A model generated the notes under the pieces. The model ran no database searches, was not told the DNA's origin, and saw only the letters and a program-made list of their open reading frames with translations. A stretch of 49,392 nt of DNA from CAZEAN01 sp964510225 (GTDB lineage: Bacteria; Planctomycetota; Planctomycetia; Isosphaerales; Isosphaeraceae). This document shows positions 7,119 to 16,860 of this stretch, piece by piece. Location: assembly GCA_964510225.1 (NCBI GenBank), contig CAZEAN010000037.1, forward strand, positions 1 to 49,392, in the 5' to 3' direction. The first letter of the stretch is position 1. Each line of letters opens with the position of its first letter. The translations under genes were made by a program, and so were the position numbers.

Positions 7119-8423
7119 ATGAAATTCTGTATGGTCACAACCTTTTTTGGTCCGCAGAGTTTCGGTGGAGATGCTGCCTACGTCGAGCGACTTTCGGGTG
7201 CTCTTGCACGCAAAGGGCATGACGTTCATGTAATTCACTGTCTCGACGCCTTCGAGGCAGTCCGAGGTGATCATCCGCTCCGGCCGTTTGAACCACCCCC
7301 GGGAGTCACTGTTCATCCACTCAAAAGTCGCTTCGGCTTGCTCTCGCCGATCGCTACGCAGGCGACAGGGCAGCCGTTCTTCAAGGCTGATGCCTTACGT
7401 GAACTGATCGATGATCTGGATACTGATGTCGTTCATTTTCACAACATTTCACTGATTGGTGGCCCGGCGGTCCTCCGGATGGGTCGTCATGCGGTCCGCT
7501 TGATGACTGCTCATGAGCATTGGTTGATTTGCCCGATGCACCTCCTCTGGAAGTTCGACAAGCAGCGTTGCGACAAGAACGACTGCGTCCGTTGTGCCCT
7601 CGCCGGAGGACGGCCACCGCAAGCCTGGCGAGTTACGGGGCTGATCGATCGTTCACTCCGGGAACTCGATGCCCTGATCTTCCCGAGTCGTCACGCCCTC
7701 GAAGAGCATCGGAGCCGAGGGATTGGCGCCCCGATGGTCCACCTTCCCTACTTCCTCCCGGACGATTGGTCCGGCGGTCGGGAAGATGAGCCATCCGAAT
7801 CAGATCAACGCCCTTACATCGCGGCGGCGGGCCGACTTGTCCGGATGAAAGGGTTTCAACGACTGATTCCGTTGATGAAGTTTCTTCCAGAGGTCGATCT
7901 TAGAATAGCTGGTACGGGGCCCATCGAAGCTGAACTCCGGGGACTCGCGCGAGACCTTCCCAATGTCCACTTTGAGGGACTGTTGGGGCGTGATTCCTTG
8001 GCGATGCTCTTCCATGGTGCCCGCGCAGTTGTCGTGCCTTCACTTTTTCCTGAGACCTTTGGCTACGTCGTCCTCGAAGCTTTTGCGGTCCGGACTCCTG
8101 TGATTGTAGATCTAGTCGATGGCGGTGCGCTCGGAGAAAACGGAGTTGAAAGTGGTGGAGGGCTCGGATATCGGACTGACGCGGAGCTACTCTGGTCGAT
8201 CCGGCGGTTGGTTCATGATGAAGGATTTCGCGAGGAACTGGCGAGTGCTGGGTATTCCAAGCGGATCGACGAATGGTCCGAGGCCGCCCATCTTGATCGC
8301 TACTTCGACCTGATTGCATCCGTCCGGGGAGGACGCTTCTTGTCCGGACCCCACAAGAGTCCGAGTCACCGATCCCAGAGCAACTTAAGTCGCACAGGAA
8401 CTCAGCAGACTGGGCATGCTTAA
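7119..8423 (+). CDS. GT4-family glycosyltransferase
   Basis: The protein has 434 residues. A GGAGG lies upstream of the ATG at 7119. It has the GT-B fold of family GT4. The N-terminal domain opens MKFCMVTTFFGP and has a GGDAAYVERLSGAL loop. The C-terminal domain has GRLVRMKGF, the EGLLGRDSL segment and the EX7E motif in PETFGYVVLEAF. A cysteine cluster in the N-terminal half (ICP...CDKNDCVRC) is typical of one GT4 subgroup and may bind metal. It would transfer a sugar from a nucleotide-sugar to a lipid or glycan at the cytoplasmic face. The next gene, for a large membrane protein of YfhO type, overlaps its end by 8 bases, so the two probably act in one glycan pathway. Confidence 0.9.
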   Translation: MKFCMVTTFFGPQSFGGDAAYVERLSGALARKGHDVHVIHCLDAFEAVRGDHPLRPFEPPPGVTVHPLKSRFGLLSPIATQATGQPFFKADALRELIDDLDTDVVHFHNISLIGGPAVLRMGRHAVRLMTAHEHWLICPMHLLWKFDKQRCDKNDCVRCALAGGRPPQAWRVTGLIDRSLRELDALIFPSRHALEEHRSRGIGAPMVHLPYFLPDDWSGGREDEPSESDQRPYIAAAGRLVRMKGFQRLIPLMKFLPEVDLRIAGTGPIEAELRGLARDLPNVHFEGLLGRDSLAMLFHGARAVVVPSLFPETFGYVVLEAFAVRTPVIVDLVDGGALGENGVESGGGLGYRTDAELLWSIRRLVHDEGFREELASAGYSKRIDEWSEAAHLDRYFDLIASVRGGRFLSGPHKSPSHRSQSNLSRTGTQQTGHA

Positions 8424-10812
8424 GTTTCAGTCCACTCGAGTCAAGACGGCTGCTCGATGGTTGCTCATGACCAGTCCTTTGGCACTGGTCCTCCTGATCG
8501 CGTTCTTGCCGCTTCTGAGAAACCCCGATCACTTGATCGTCGATGCCCAACAACCAAGCGTGGACCATGGCGGGATCTCGATCGCTCGACCGATCGGGAA
8601 TGATCTCACCAGCCTCTTCCTCCCACGCTTCTTCTGGATCTCTGATGCAATCCGTGAGGACGGCAGCGTTCCTCAATGGGATCCCCGGGGATTTGCCGGG
8701 CGTCCGAATCTCGGGAATCCTCAAGCTGGTCTCTGGTACCCTCCGATTTGGCCACTCTGGTTGATCGGCAAACCAGCGAGCCTGGGTTGGCTCACTGTTG
8801 CCCACTTCTTTTGGTCGGGCATCGGACTCCTCGTCTTATGCCGCGCGTTGAAGATCAGCCCTCTCGGATCGACCCTCGGTGCCATCATCTGGATGCTGAA
8901 TCCCTACACGATCGCACAATTCGTCGAAGGGCACCTGCCCCACCTTTGGGGGGTCTCTTGGTACCCCTGGGCATTCTTTGGGGGGCTACTCGTCCAACGT
9001 GGAGCCTCGGTACCAGGTGTGGTCACGGTTGGAGTGAGCCTAGCAATGGCACTGCTTGCTGGGCACCCGCAGGAAGGACTCTACCTCGCGCTCGGACTGA
9101 TGGTCTGGGCTCTGGTCGATCTGATTTACGCGATTCGACTCCAGAACCGAGCGTTGTTGGAAGCGGAGCGGGCTCCTCCTGGTCGGACACTTTTGAGTTG
9201 GTCGCTCGCGATGATCCTCGCAGGAGGCCTCACCGCAGTGGAGTGGCTCCCCGATTTAATGGCGCGTCCCTTTGCGGTACCGATCACCCGCGGTGGTACA
9301 GGACCGTATCATCTTTACCCGTCTGATGCCTTGGAACTATTGTCACCAGAAGCCCTTGGAGGCCGATCGAATTCAATCGACCGGACGAATCACTGGGAAT
9401 CGATGTTGAGCATCGGTCTCGGTCCTCTTGTGTTATTGATCACGGCAGTCTGTTCGCGTCGTGAACGATCGCGTTCTCGCGTTTGGCTCTTTCTCCTTGT
9501 TTTAAGCCTCCTGCATGCTTCAGGCGAACGACTCCTTCTATCAGAGGCAGTCGCAAAACTCATCCCTGGACTCGCTGGGCTCCGCGTCCCAGCACGCTCC
9601 CTCTTTCTGGGAGGACTCGCTGCAGCTGTCCTTGCGACGATTGGTTTTGAGACAGTTCGGTTGAGTACTCGGAGGGACGCCTGGCGGACCCTGAGAGCAC
9701 TCCTCGTGGTTCTCGGCATCCTCATCGCGCTACCGCTCCTAGACGGACCAACTCGCTCCTCTGCGTGGATCCGATGGACCATAGGAATGACCCGGATCGG
9801 CGATGACCCGGTCTTCCGATCGATCGGTTCTGGAATCGTTATCTGCTTCCTACTCTGGATCCTCCGCCCCAATCATCCTCGGATTGCAGCCTTCGGGATC
9901 GGAGGACTGGCAATCGTCGAACTCGTGCTGTACTGTAGCGTCACCCTCCCTGTTACCCCTCCTTCGACATTCCTGAGGTCTCCCGACCCTCTCTTCAGTC
10001 AGCTTCAGACCCAAGACAACGGTCCCCTGCGGATCCGTGCGCGTGATGTTGTTTACAGTGATTTAGATGCCTATGGTGATCATCTCGAAAAAACCAACAT
10101 CGGTGATCTTTTCCAGATCCGACATGCCTCGGAACTAGTCCGAGAAATCTACCCGGTCTGCGCATCGGAGAGCACGATCAGGTGCGCTCGGAACGAACGA
10201 GATTCGGAAGAAATCCAGAAGCTGCTCGATCGACTCGGGGTGAGGTTGCTGCTCTCAGATCGTCCCGAGGCAGGGACGACCGGTCCGCTCGTTGGTCGAA
10301 CCTCCTGCCGGGGAGTCACCTTAAACATCGTACGGAACCCCAGCGCGATGCCCCGAGCCTATGTCGTTCCGAGCGCAATTGTAGCCGGATCTCAGGTCTC
10401 GCTGGATGAGCTCCTGAGGATCGATCCCAAGGACGCGGTCTTGCTGGAGTCGGTTCCGATCCCTCTCGATAATCAACCTCGGCAACTGTTCAGACCCGCA
10501 AAATACGAACAAATCGATGCTGATCATGTTCAGGTGAGCGTCGAGACCAATCACCCTGGCTTCCTCGTGATCTTGAACACCTGGATGCCTGGATGGTCGG
10601 CGGAAGTCGATGGCGAATCGACGCCAGTCTTACGTGCCGATCACGCCTTTCAAGCGATTATCCTACCCAAGCCAGGTCGGCATCGGATCAAGCTTTCCTA
10701 CCGAACCCCGGGCCTTAGACTTGGCATCACTCTCAGCTTAATCACCCTCGGGATCCTCGGCCTCACAATCACTCATGCCGTGCACCGCAGAGCAATAAAG
10801 AAGCCCGCTTAA
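8416..10812 (+). CDS. YfhO-family multi-pass membrane protein (GT-C-like)
   Basis: The protein has 798 residues and overlaps the preceding glycosyltransferase gene by 8 bases. About a dozen hydrophobic helices lie in residues 15-520. A soluble extracytoplasmic part follows, with a YfhO-like C-terminal pattern (residues near 700-760, including HPGFLVILNTWMPGW), and a final helix is near the C terminus. The first loop contains DLTSLFLPRFFWISDAIR and PQWDPRGFAGRPNLGNPQAG, in the place where GT-C enzymes keep catalytic acidic residues. YfhO proteins use lipid-linked sugars to decorate cell-wall polymers in Gram-positives. In planctomycetes the acceptor is unknown. Its stop overlaps the stop of the convergent CorC-like gene by 4 bases. 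Confidence 0.85.
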   Translation: MLKFQSTRVKTAARWLLMTSPLALVLLIAFLPLLRNPDHLIVDAQQPSVDHGGISIARPIGNDLTSLFLPRFFWISDAIREDGSVPQWDPRGFAGRPNLGNPQAGLWYPPIWPLWLIGKPASLGWLTVAHFFWSGIGLLVLCRALKISPLGSTLGAIIWMLNPYTIAQFVEGHLPHLWGVSWYPWAFFGGLLVQRGASVPGVVTVGVSLAMALLAGHPQEGLYLALGLMVWALVDLIYAIRLQNRALLEAERAPPGRTLLSWSLAMILAGGLTAVEWLPDLMARPFAVPITRGGTGPYHLYPSDALELLSPEALGGRSNSIDRTNHWESMLSIGLGPLVLLITAVCSRRERSRSRVWLFLLVLSLLHASGERLLLSEAVAKLIPGLAGLRVPARSLFLGGLAAAVLATIGFETVRLSTRRDAWRTLRALLVVLGILIALPLLDGPTRSSAWIRWTIGMTRIGDDPVFRSIGSGIVICFLLWILRPNHPRIAAFGIGGLAIVELVLYCSVTLPVTPPSTFLRSPDPLFSQLQTQDNGPLRIRARDVVYSDLDAYGDHLEKTNIGDLFQIRHASELVREIYPVCASESTIRCARNERDSEEIQKLLDRLGVRLLLSDRPEAGTTGPLVGRTSCRGVTLNIVRNPSAMPRAYVVPSAIVAGSQVSLDELLRIDPKDAVLLESVPIPLDNQPRQLFRPAKYEQIDADHVQVSVETNHPGFLVILNTWMPGWSAEVDGESTPVLRADHAFQAIILPKPGRHRIKLSYRTPGLRLGITLSLITLGILGLTITHAVHRRAIKKPA

Positions 10813-12152
10813 GCCCCCATTGATTCGTCGGGAGTGATGGTGAAGGAAGCGCCGTCGTCCGTGATCAATGTGACGTGGACCCTGTCGATCCGTCTCGACT
10901 CCATCGCTAGGACCTCGAACCGGAGATTCTGCCAAGTGATCGACTCGGAGACCGCAGGAATGTGACCGAGTTGATCCATCATGAACCCGGCGAGAGTCCG
11001 ATAATCTCCTTGGGGGAGTTCTACGATCGGCACAAGATCACGGAGTTCGTCGATCGGGAGTCGTCCATCGATTGCCCAGGAGCCGTCCTCAAGACGCTCG
11101 GCCATCGGTGTGGCATCTGGTTCGTTAGGTCCAGGAAGCTCGCCGACGATTGCCTCGAGAATATCATTGGGAGTGAGAACGCCCTCAATCGATCCATATT
11201 CATCAAGAACAATGGCAAACTGATGTCCTGAATTCTTGAACATTTTGAGAACGTCTAGTCCTTTTGCACCTTCGAAGAGCAAGAGCGGCAGGACCAGGAG
11301 CCCCTTCAGATCGGGCGGCTGGGTTGCATCGAAGCTCTTCGGTAAAAGCTCTTTGGCTCTAACTGTACCGAGCAAAACATCAAGAGTGCCGTCGGAGACA
11401 GGGAAGCAACTGTGTCGGCTCTCCGTGACCTTTTTGATCAACTCCTCAGGGGTGTCGTTAAGGTCAAGCCAGACAACCTCATGTCGAGGCGTCATCAACG
11501 AACCCGCGGTCCGATCCCCCAGACGGAGGACCCGGCGGATCATGTCGTGCTCTTCAGGTTCGAAGACTCCGTTACGCATCCCATCACGGACGAGCTGCTT
11601 CAGGTCATCATCGGTTACCGGTGGCTCGGTCGAATTATGGTTGCCGATGAGTCGAATGATCAATTCTGTGGCACCCGCGAACATCCGGACCACGGGAATC
11701 CCCAGGATGGAGAGGACTCGGATCCCGGGGGCAGTAATCAAAGCGATCCGCTCTGGAGCCGTCATCGCCAGTCGTTTCGGGACCAATTCCCCGAAGAGGA
11801 TGGTTAATCCCGTAATCCCGAAAACGATGATTCCAAATGCAATCGGATCGGTAACACCATTGGGGATCGGTAGGGTTCGGAGGAGTTCTCCGAGTGGGAC
11901 GCGGAGTGTTGCACCTCCGAGTGCTCCCGCCAAGACACCGACCAGAGTGATTCCAATCTGGATGGTTGAGAGAAAGCGATTGGGATCATCCGCGAATTCC
12001 AGAACAACCCGCGCGCGTTGGTCTCCCGACTGTACGCGTTGCTCGAGACGACCCCGGCGGACCGAAACAATCGCTAGCTCCGCTGCCGAAAAGACTCCGT
12101 TGATGAGCAGGAGCAAGAGGAGAGCGATCAACTCCAACCAGACTGCATTCAT
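10809..12152 (-). CDS. CorC/HlyC-type CNNM + CBS membrane protein
   Basis: The protein has 447 residues. An N-terminal DUF21/CNNM domain with four hydrophobic segments (residues 1-190) includes FSAAELAIVSVRRGRL. A CBS pair spans about 200-330 (DRTAGSLMTPRHEVVWLDL, then FAIVLDEYGSIEGVLT with NDILEAIVGELPG). A C-terminal CorC_HlyC (transporter-associated) domain runs from 350 to 440. Family members are proposed Mg2+/Co2+ or Na+/Mg2+ exchangers in the cytoplasmic membrane; the haemolysin name is historical. It is the last gene in the minus-strand MoxR-VWA series, 125 bases after the VWA gene, and may be transcribed with it or separately. Confidence 0.92.
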   Translation of the reverse strand: MNAVWLELIALLLLLLINGVFSAAELAIVSVRRGRLEQRVQSGDQRARVVLEFADDPNRFLSTIQIGITLVGVLAGALGGATLRVPLGELLRTLPIPNGVTDPIAFGIIVFGITGLTILFGELVPKRLAMTAPERIALITAPGIRVLSILGIPVVRMFAGATELIIRLIGNHNSTEPPVTDDDLKQLVRDGMRNGVFEPEEHDMIRRVLRLGDRTAGSLMTPRHEVVWLDLNDTPEELIKKVTESRHSCFPVSDGTLDVLLGTVRAKELLPKSFDATQPPDLKGLLVLPLLLFEGAKGLDVLKMFKNSGHQFAIVLDEYGSIEGVLTPNDILEAIVGELPGPNEPDATPMAERLEDGSWAIDGRLPIDELRDLVPIVELPQGDYRTLAGFMMDQLGHIPAVSESITWQNLRFEVLAMESRRIDRVHVTLITDDGASFTITPDESMGA

Positions 12153-12245
12153 GAGCTTCAGGATCGATGGTAGATGTTGAAATAAACGGAAGCGATGAAG
12201 TTCTTACAAGTATTCAGTATTCAGGAGATTCGATGCTTTGTGAAT

Positions 12246-12257
12246 GTTGCTAGCAAC
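12246..12257. repeat. 12-bp palindrome between VWA and CorC-like genes
   Basis: GTTGCTAGCAAC is perfectly self-complementary. The same 125-base gap carries a doubled TATTCAG heptamer near 12212-12225. It may be an operator for the CorC-like gene, or chance; no terminator T-tract is associated. Confidence 0.3.
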
Positions 12258-12277
12258 TACAAATTGAAATCGAACCG

Positions 12278-14494
12278 TTAGACCCATCCCATCCGTTTGC
12301 GGAGCCACCACTCAACCCCGAGAACACCCACGAACGTGATCAGGAACGGCCAGTTGTCCCAAATCCGGTACTCGCGCTGTCGCTCAATCCGACTGTACTG
12401 TTCGGGATCAAGCTCATTGAGAAAGCGGTTGAGTTCTTCAGGACGAAGGAACTCGCCTCCGGTAAGTTCGGCGATCTGTTGAAGGAGTCCAATGTTGGCA
12501 GACGGATTTGCTAGCTCTCGATCGTCTTCGAAACCGAGGAAACGAGATGAAGAGCGACCAATAAGGCTTCCATTTGGTTCTCGGGCGACGACCTCAAGCT
12601 CGAAGACTCCTGCCTCATTGATCTCCTCGAAGAATCCACCAGCATCATCTCCTTGATTGACCAAGTCGAGGCTGATCGAACTGCCATCAGGGAGCTTGAC
12701 GTTCGCATCAAAGACAGCGTTACGGACAGGTCTCCCTTCATCGTCCCTTGCTGTCGCGGTGATATTGAGGCGATCACCCAAGGGGAGCCGCCGGCGATCG
12801 AGCTTCAGATCGACTCCGGAATCGGACCGATCTTCCTGATGAGCTAACCAGAGGATTACCTGTCGCCAGAACTTGCGGTGGACGTCTCGGGCTTCGGGTG
12901 CCTGAATCGCTCCCCGGAACCAGGTCCATGTCGAACCACCGAAGGCGATCGTCCGCCCTGCCCCATCGAGCGCGACCATCAAGGGTCTTCCTCCTGTCGA
13001 CTCGGCCCAGACCGCTGCTGCTTCCTTCGGGTTTCCAACTTCATTGGCACCCGGCATTGGCGGTAAGGCATTCCAGAGCGCTGCTGTCTCCTCGGTGGTC
13101 GGAGCAACTTGAAGTACGTAATTGTCGAGTGCCGCGGTGACGGGTGCGAGTTTTACCCCTTCCCCTTCACTGCCGATCGCCCGATCGTTCCGATTCATCA
13201 GCGTCGGCATTACGTCTGCGAGCGGTGTCGATCCCCAGCCTCCGGGACCAAAGCTGTCTCGACCACCGAGCATGATCAAGCCTGCCCCTTGTTGGACTGC
13301 CCGCGCTAACCGTTGGTGCTGACGCGTTGTGAGCGACCGTGCGGCGATGTCACCGAGCACATAAACGTTATACTTGCCCTCTTCGAAAAATTCGTCGGCT
13401 CGATCGTCCTGTCCGAGCAGGAGAACAAGCTGGCTCTCTATTTCCCGGGACGCGTCGAGCGCTCGGGTTAAGTACTTCCCTTCCCAGATCGAACCCGGCC
13501 CTTGGAGGTGGAGGACATTCAAGCCGCCAGGGAGGACGGTCAAGAAGGTGCTGTACGTGTTGTTTGAGGCAATTAGCTCACCTTCCTCAGGGCTTACGCG
13601 GAGACTCAATAGCTTCTCCCCAGCGGCCTCGGGTGTGAATCGGAGTGGTGGCGTACTGATTACCTCGGTGTCGTCGGGAATCGTAACCTCGGCTCGTGCT
13701 ACCGGTCGATCGTTCCCTTCGGCGACTAACTCTACCTGAAGCGTCTTCCCGCTCAGACCTCGGGAGCGGATGACTCCACGGACCTCGACCGTATTCTTCA
13801 CAAAGACAGCCTCGGGTGCTCGGAGACCAACAACTGCGAGGTCCCGGAAGGTTGATCCGGCAGACTGCGATCCAAGTCCGACAGTCGTGATCGGAATCCC
13901 TCGTGCCCGGAGCTCTTGAGCGACGGCTGTCGGTGCGGTTCCCTGGTTCTGAGCACCGTCGCTGATTAAGATCATCGATGCGATGGGAGCCCCAGATTCA
14001 AGTCGGAGGGGTTCTAAGAGATTAGCACCAATCGCCGTTTGCTGGCCGATTGGTTCTGATCCCTCCCCTTCTGTCGGTGGACCACCAGAGATCAACTCGC
14101 GATCGAACTGATAGATTTTTACCGTGATGTCCTCAACCATCGAGGACAACACTTCCTCTCCTCGAGCGAGAACGTCACGACCTCGATCCCAGCGGCTCGA
14201 GTTGTTGACCTCGTCTTGGATTGTCATGCTGGTCGATCGGTCGAGCAAAAACACAACCGATACTTTTTGCTTTGCCTTCTCCATCAAGAGAACCGAAGGC
14301 CGGAGCATCGCCAAGAGCGCACACAAGACGGCAATAAAGCGGAGTATGATGACTCCGTACTTGCGGCGATCGTTACTCTCGACGAGCCGTCGCCAGTAAG
14401 GCCATATCGTCAACCCAACGACCAGGATTGCGCTCAGCAAGAATACAGACCAATGCCACGCCGGGCTCGCGCTGAAACTAATCCGCTCATTCAT
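12278..14494 (-). CDS. VWA-domain membrane protein of the MoxR operon
   Basis: The protein has 738 residues. Two N-terminal membrane helices (about 13-33 and 46-66) are followed by a von Willebrand A domain. Its MIDAS motif is DRSTS (Asp85, Ser87, Ser89), with the later Thr/Asp loops SMILISDGAQNQG and the glutamine-amidotransferase-like segment GLIMLGGRDSFGPGGW (residues near 400-420). A beta-rich region ends in a helix and short positive tail. This is the large periplasmic VWA partner of planctomycete MoxR/DUF58 operons. The amidotransferase-like fold is common in these proteins, and I see no catalytic Cys in it, so it is probably structural. Likely a surface or envelope assembly protein with Mg2+-dependent partner binding. 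No Shine-Dalgarno stands out before the ATG. Confidence 0.85.
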   Translation of the reverse strand: MNERISFSASPAWHWSVFLLSAILVVGLTIWPYWRRLVESNDRRKYGVIILRFIAVLCALLAMLRPSVLLMEKAKQKVSVVFLLDRSTSMTIQDEVNNSSRWDRGRDVLARGEEVLSSMVEDITVKIYQFDRELISGGPPTEGEGSEPIGQQTAIGANLLEPLRLESGAPIASMILISDGAQNQGTAPTAVAQELRARGIPITTVGLGSQSAGSTFRDLAVVGLRAPEAVFVKNTVEVRGVIRSRGLSGKTLQVELVAEGNDRPVARAEVTIPDDTEVISTPPLRFTPEAAGEKLLSLRVSPEEGELIASNNTYSTFLTVLPGGLNVLHLQGPGSIWEGKYLTRALDASREIESQLVLLLGQDDRADEFFEEGKYNVYVLGDIAARSLTTRQHQRLARAVQQGAGLIMLGGRDSFGPGGWGSTPLADVMPTLMNRNDRAIGSEGEGVKLAPVTAALDNYVLQVAPTTEETAALWNALPPMPGANEVGNPKEAAAVWAESTGGRPLMVALDGAGRTIAFGGSTWTWFRGAIQAPEARDVHRKFWRQVILWLAHQEDRSDSGVDLKLDRRRLPLGDRLNITATARDDEGRPVRNAVFDANVKLPDGSSISLDLVNQGDDAGGFFEEINEAGVFELEVVAREPNGSLIGRSSSRFLGFEDDRELANPSANIGLLQQIAELTGGEFLRPEELNRFLNELDPEQYSRIERQREYRIWDNWPFLITFVGVLGVEWWLRKRMGWV

Positions 14495-14535
14495 GATAAT
14501 TTGCTTTATTCAAAACATGTCCATTAGACGCGAGA

Positions 14536-16806
14536 TCACGCGGCCGAGGCCGTCACGGTTTTGGGGGGTGAGACTCCGCCTCGTTCACGATAGAAGCGAT
14601 TGGCGAGATAGTTTTCGGCCGTCAGAAGGACAAGGATCAGGAGGATCAGCCACGGGAAGACTTCGCGACCAACTCGGACGCCCGATTGGACCCGTTCGAT
14701 TTCGTTTGGTGAGTCGACGAGAGCGTAGACCCCTTCTTCCTCACCGAAGAGCCGGTCAAGTTGTTCTTCGTCGATTGGATTAAAATCGGACTCACCTGGT
14801 GCGGGATTGATACTGAATCCAAAGTAGATGCCGTTGCCTTCCTCAGCGTCCAGAGACCCTTCCTCCCTAATCTGATAGTGCCCAATTTCTGGTGCGTCGA
14901 GTAGTTGCTCGGTCTGACCTCGATCAGGGTTGATCGGAAGGCTCAGCCCCTTCCGGGGTGCCTGGAGAAAGTAACTCCCCGGTCGTTGAGTCTGATCGAA
15001 GGTGAGCAATACCGAGGCACCTGCCTCGAAATTCACGAGCGACGAGGATGCTCCCGAGAGGTAGGGCACGCTCCGGATCATTAAGACGACGAACGACCAG
15101 CCCGAGTAATCGCTCCGGACACTCGGAAACTCATTCCAGGCGTCTGGGTCACTCGGCAAGGGTCGCCGCGAAAGGGGGGTCGTCCAAAGAAGGACTCGAC
15201 CGAGTCGATCACCGGACTGAATCGACTCCAGGAACGCTGGGGCACCGTCTCCGAATCGCACGAGAGTCTGAACTCTTAGCTCCTCAGAGGGTTCGAAGCT
15301 TCGATAGGTTTTTACCGGCCGACTTGCGAGGTCGGTCTGGAATGCTTCGGCATATGGACTAAAAAGTGGATGAGCGGCATCAGTAATCTCGGCGAAGGTC
15401 GTCGCACCTTCAGGCGAGATGGGCTCGCCCACAGTCCCTGGAACAACTTGTTGTGCTGCTGCGGTATTGTAGTGTTCCGGAGTCGAGTTACGCCCGAGTC
15501 CGATCACAATACCACCACCGGTCTTGAGATATTCAGCAAGCTGGTTCCAAGCTTGGTCGGAAAGCTTACCGACATTGTTAAGGAAGATTGCGTCGAACTG
15601 ATTCAGATCGAAAGTGAAGCGATCGCCGATTTGATCGGTCGCTCGGGTCTGCACTCGGTTCGAGATCCCGGAGCCCTCAGGATCAACCGCGCTAGCCACG
15701 AATGAGGCATCGATCGAGGGGAATTCCGGGTTGTCTGGATCGCGCTCATAGAGAATCAAGGCATCCAGGGCTCGTGAGGATTCGAAGGTCACGAATCGCT
15801 GATTATCGATTTCGAGGGGATCTTCACCATCCAAGAGAACCGAGGCTTGGTGGAATCCAGGCTCCAGACTCGATGGGGTTTTGAACGTCACCTCTACTTG
15901 TCCGTTTTCGGGGAGCTGGACCTCGCGTTGGTCTCGTTTCCGATCTTCACCCTCTTCGGAACGGACGATGAACTCAAGGAGCCGAGTCGACGCCGGTCCG
16001 GTGTTTGCAACGGTCGCAACAACCTCAAACGACCTCCGACCTTCTGGATCGGCGGTCTCCGGTCGTGCTTCCAGACCCACGATCGCTGCGTCGCTGATCT
16101 CATCGGCCGCAAGCCGGATCACATAGGTTGCGATTGACCGCCCCGCTTCTTCGACGGATTCCAGACGCCCCGTCAACGGACTCCCCTGGTCCCAGGCGGA
16201 CCGGGCGAGGTCGGTTAAGACATATACCTCTAGTCGTGCAAGATCTTCTCGACTCTTTTCGAGTGCTTGGTAGGCGGCTTCAATGGCCAGGTTGAGTGGA
16301 CGCGCCACCGGTTGGAGTTTGATCGATTGCAGTCTCGCTTGCGCTGCCGAGGGTGAAAACGGGGTGTCTGGAGCGACGGGCTCCACCGATTCGATGACGT
16401 AGACTTCACTCGACTCGGGAAGCCGCTGCAAAATCTGTTCTCCGAGTTTCTTCGCTTCGTCGAGCCGGGATTCGCCGCGATCGATGTATCCCATGGAGAG
16501 GCTCGTGTCCACAACCAAGGCGACTGCGGAAGGGACTTCACCATCCCCGAGGGGAACCTTTGCGTTAATCGTGGGGCGAGCGAGTGCCAACGCCATCAAG
16601 GCAACCACGGCCATTCGGGCGAGGAGAAGAAGCCAGTTTTTCACCCGGAGTCGCTTTGTCGATCGCTTCTGGCGTTCCTGGAGGAGACGGAGTGCTGGGA
16701 AGACAATCCGCTTGGGGGTCTGCCGCATCGTCAGGTGGATGATTACCGGAATTGCTGCCAAGGCAGCACCGGCAGCTAATCCAGCGTGGATCAGTGATAT
16801 GCCCAT
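14536..16806 (-). CDS. BatA-like N-terminal + VWA membrane protein
   Basis: The protein has 756 residues. The N terminus is a BatA/aerotolerance-regulator domain with one helix at 8-24, the segment HLTMRQTPKRIVFPALRLL and a second helix at 58-78 ending LARPTI. A VWA domain begins with VALVVDTSLSMGY, so the MIDAS DxSxS is Asp100-Ser102-Ser104. A region near residues 400-430 (YLKTGGGIVIGLGRN) resembles a class I amidotransferase fold. The C-terminal helix is near residues 718-738. It lies between DUF58 and the second VWA gene, 54 bases after DUF58. It probably forms a membrane complex with them, remodelled by the MoxR ATPase (family knowledge). Confidence 0.87.
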   Translation of the reverse strand: MGISLIHAGLAAGAALAAIPVIIHLTMRQTPKRIVFPALRLLQERQKRSTKRLRVKNWLLLLARMAVVALMALALARPTINAKVPLGDGEVPSAVALVVDTSLSMGYIDRGESRLDEAKKLGEQILQRLPESSEVYVIESVEPVAPDTPFSPSAAQARLQSIKLQPVARPLNLAIEAAYQALEKSREDLARLEVYVLTDLARSAWDQGSPLTGRLESVEEAGRSIATYVIRLAADEISDAAIVGLEARPETADPEGRRSFEVVATVANTGPASTRLLEFIVRSEEGEDRKRDQREVQLPENGQVEVTFKTPSSLEPGFHQASVLLDGEDPLEIDNQRFVTFESSRALDALILYERDPDNPEFPSIDASFVASAVDPEGSGISNRVQTRATDQIGDRFTFDLNQFDAIFLNNVGKLSDQAWNQLAEYLKTGGGIVIGLGRNSTPEHYNTAAAQQVVPGTVGEPISPEGATTFAEITDAAHPLFSPYAEAFQTDLASRPVKTYRSFEPSEELRVQTLVRFGDGAPAFLESIQSGDRLGRVLLWTTPLSRRPLPSDPDAWNEFPSVRSDYSGWSFVVLMIRSVPYLSGASSSLVNFEAGASVLLTFDQTQRPGSYFLQAPRKGLSLPINPDRGQTEQLLDAPEIGHYQIREEGSLDAEEGNGIYFGFSINPAPGESDFNPIDEEQLDRLFGEEEGVYALVDSPNEIERVQSGVRVGREVFPWLILLILVLLTAENYLANRFYRERGGVSPPKTVTASAA

Positions 16807-16860
16807 GTCGTTTGCAGCAAGATGTCCCGGTGATGAACAAGCGGATGGGGGTGTGGGTTG

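Noticed and set aside
7900..8805. Minus-strand open frame of 301 codons across the GT4/YfhO junction
   Set aside because: Low-complexity Arg/Gln/Ser composition, opposite two recognised genes.
11236..12180. Long plus-strand open frame (314 codons) opposite the CorC-like gene
   Set aside because: It is Arg/Ser-rich with no domain pattern and is entirely antisense to a well-supported gene; a codon-bias shadow.
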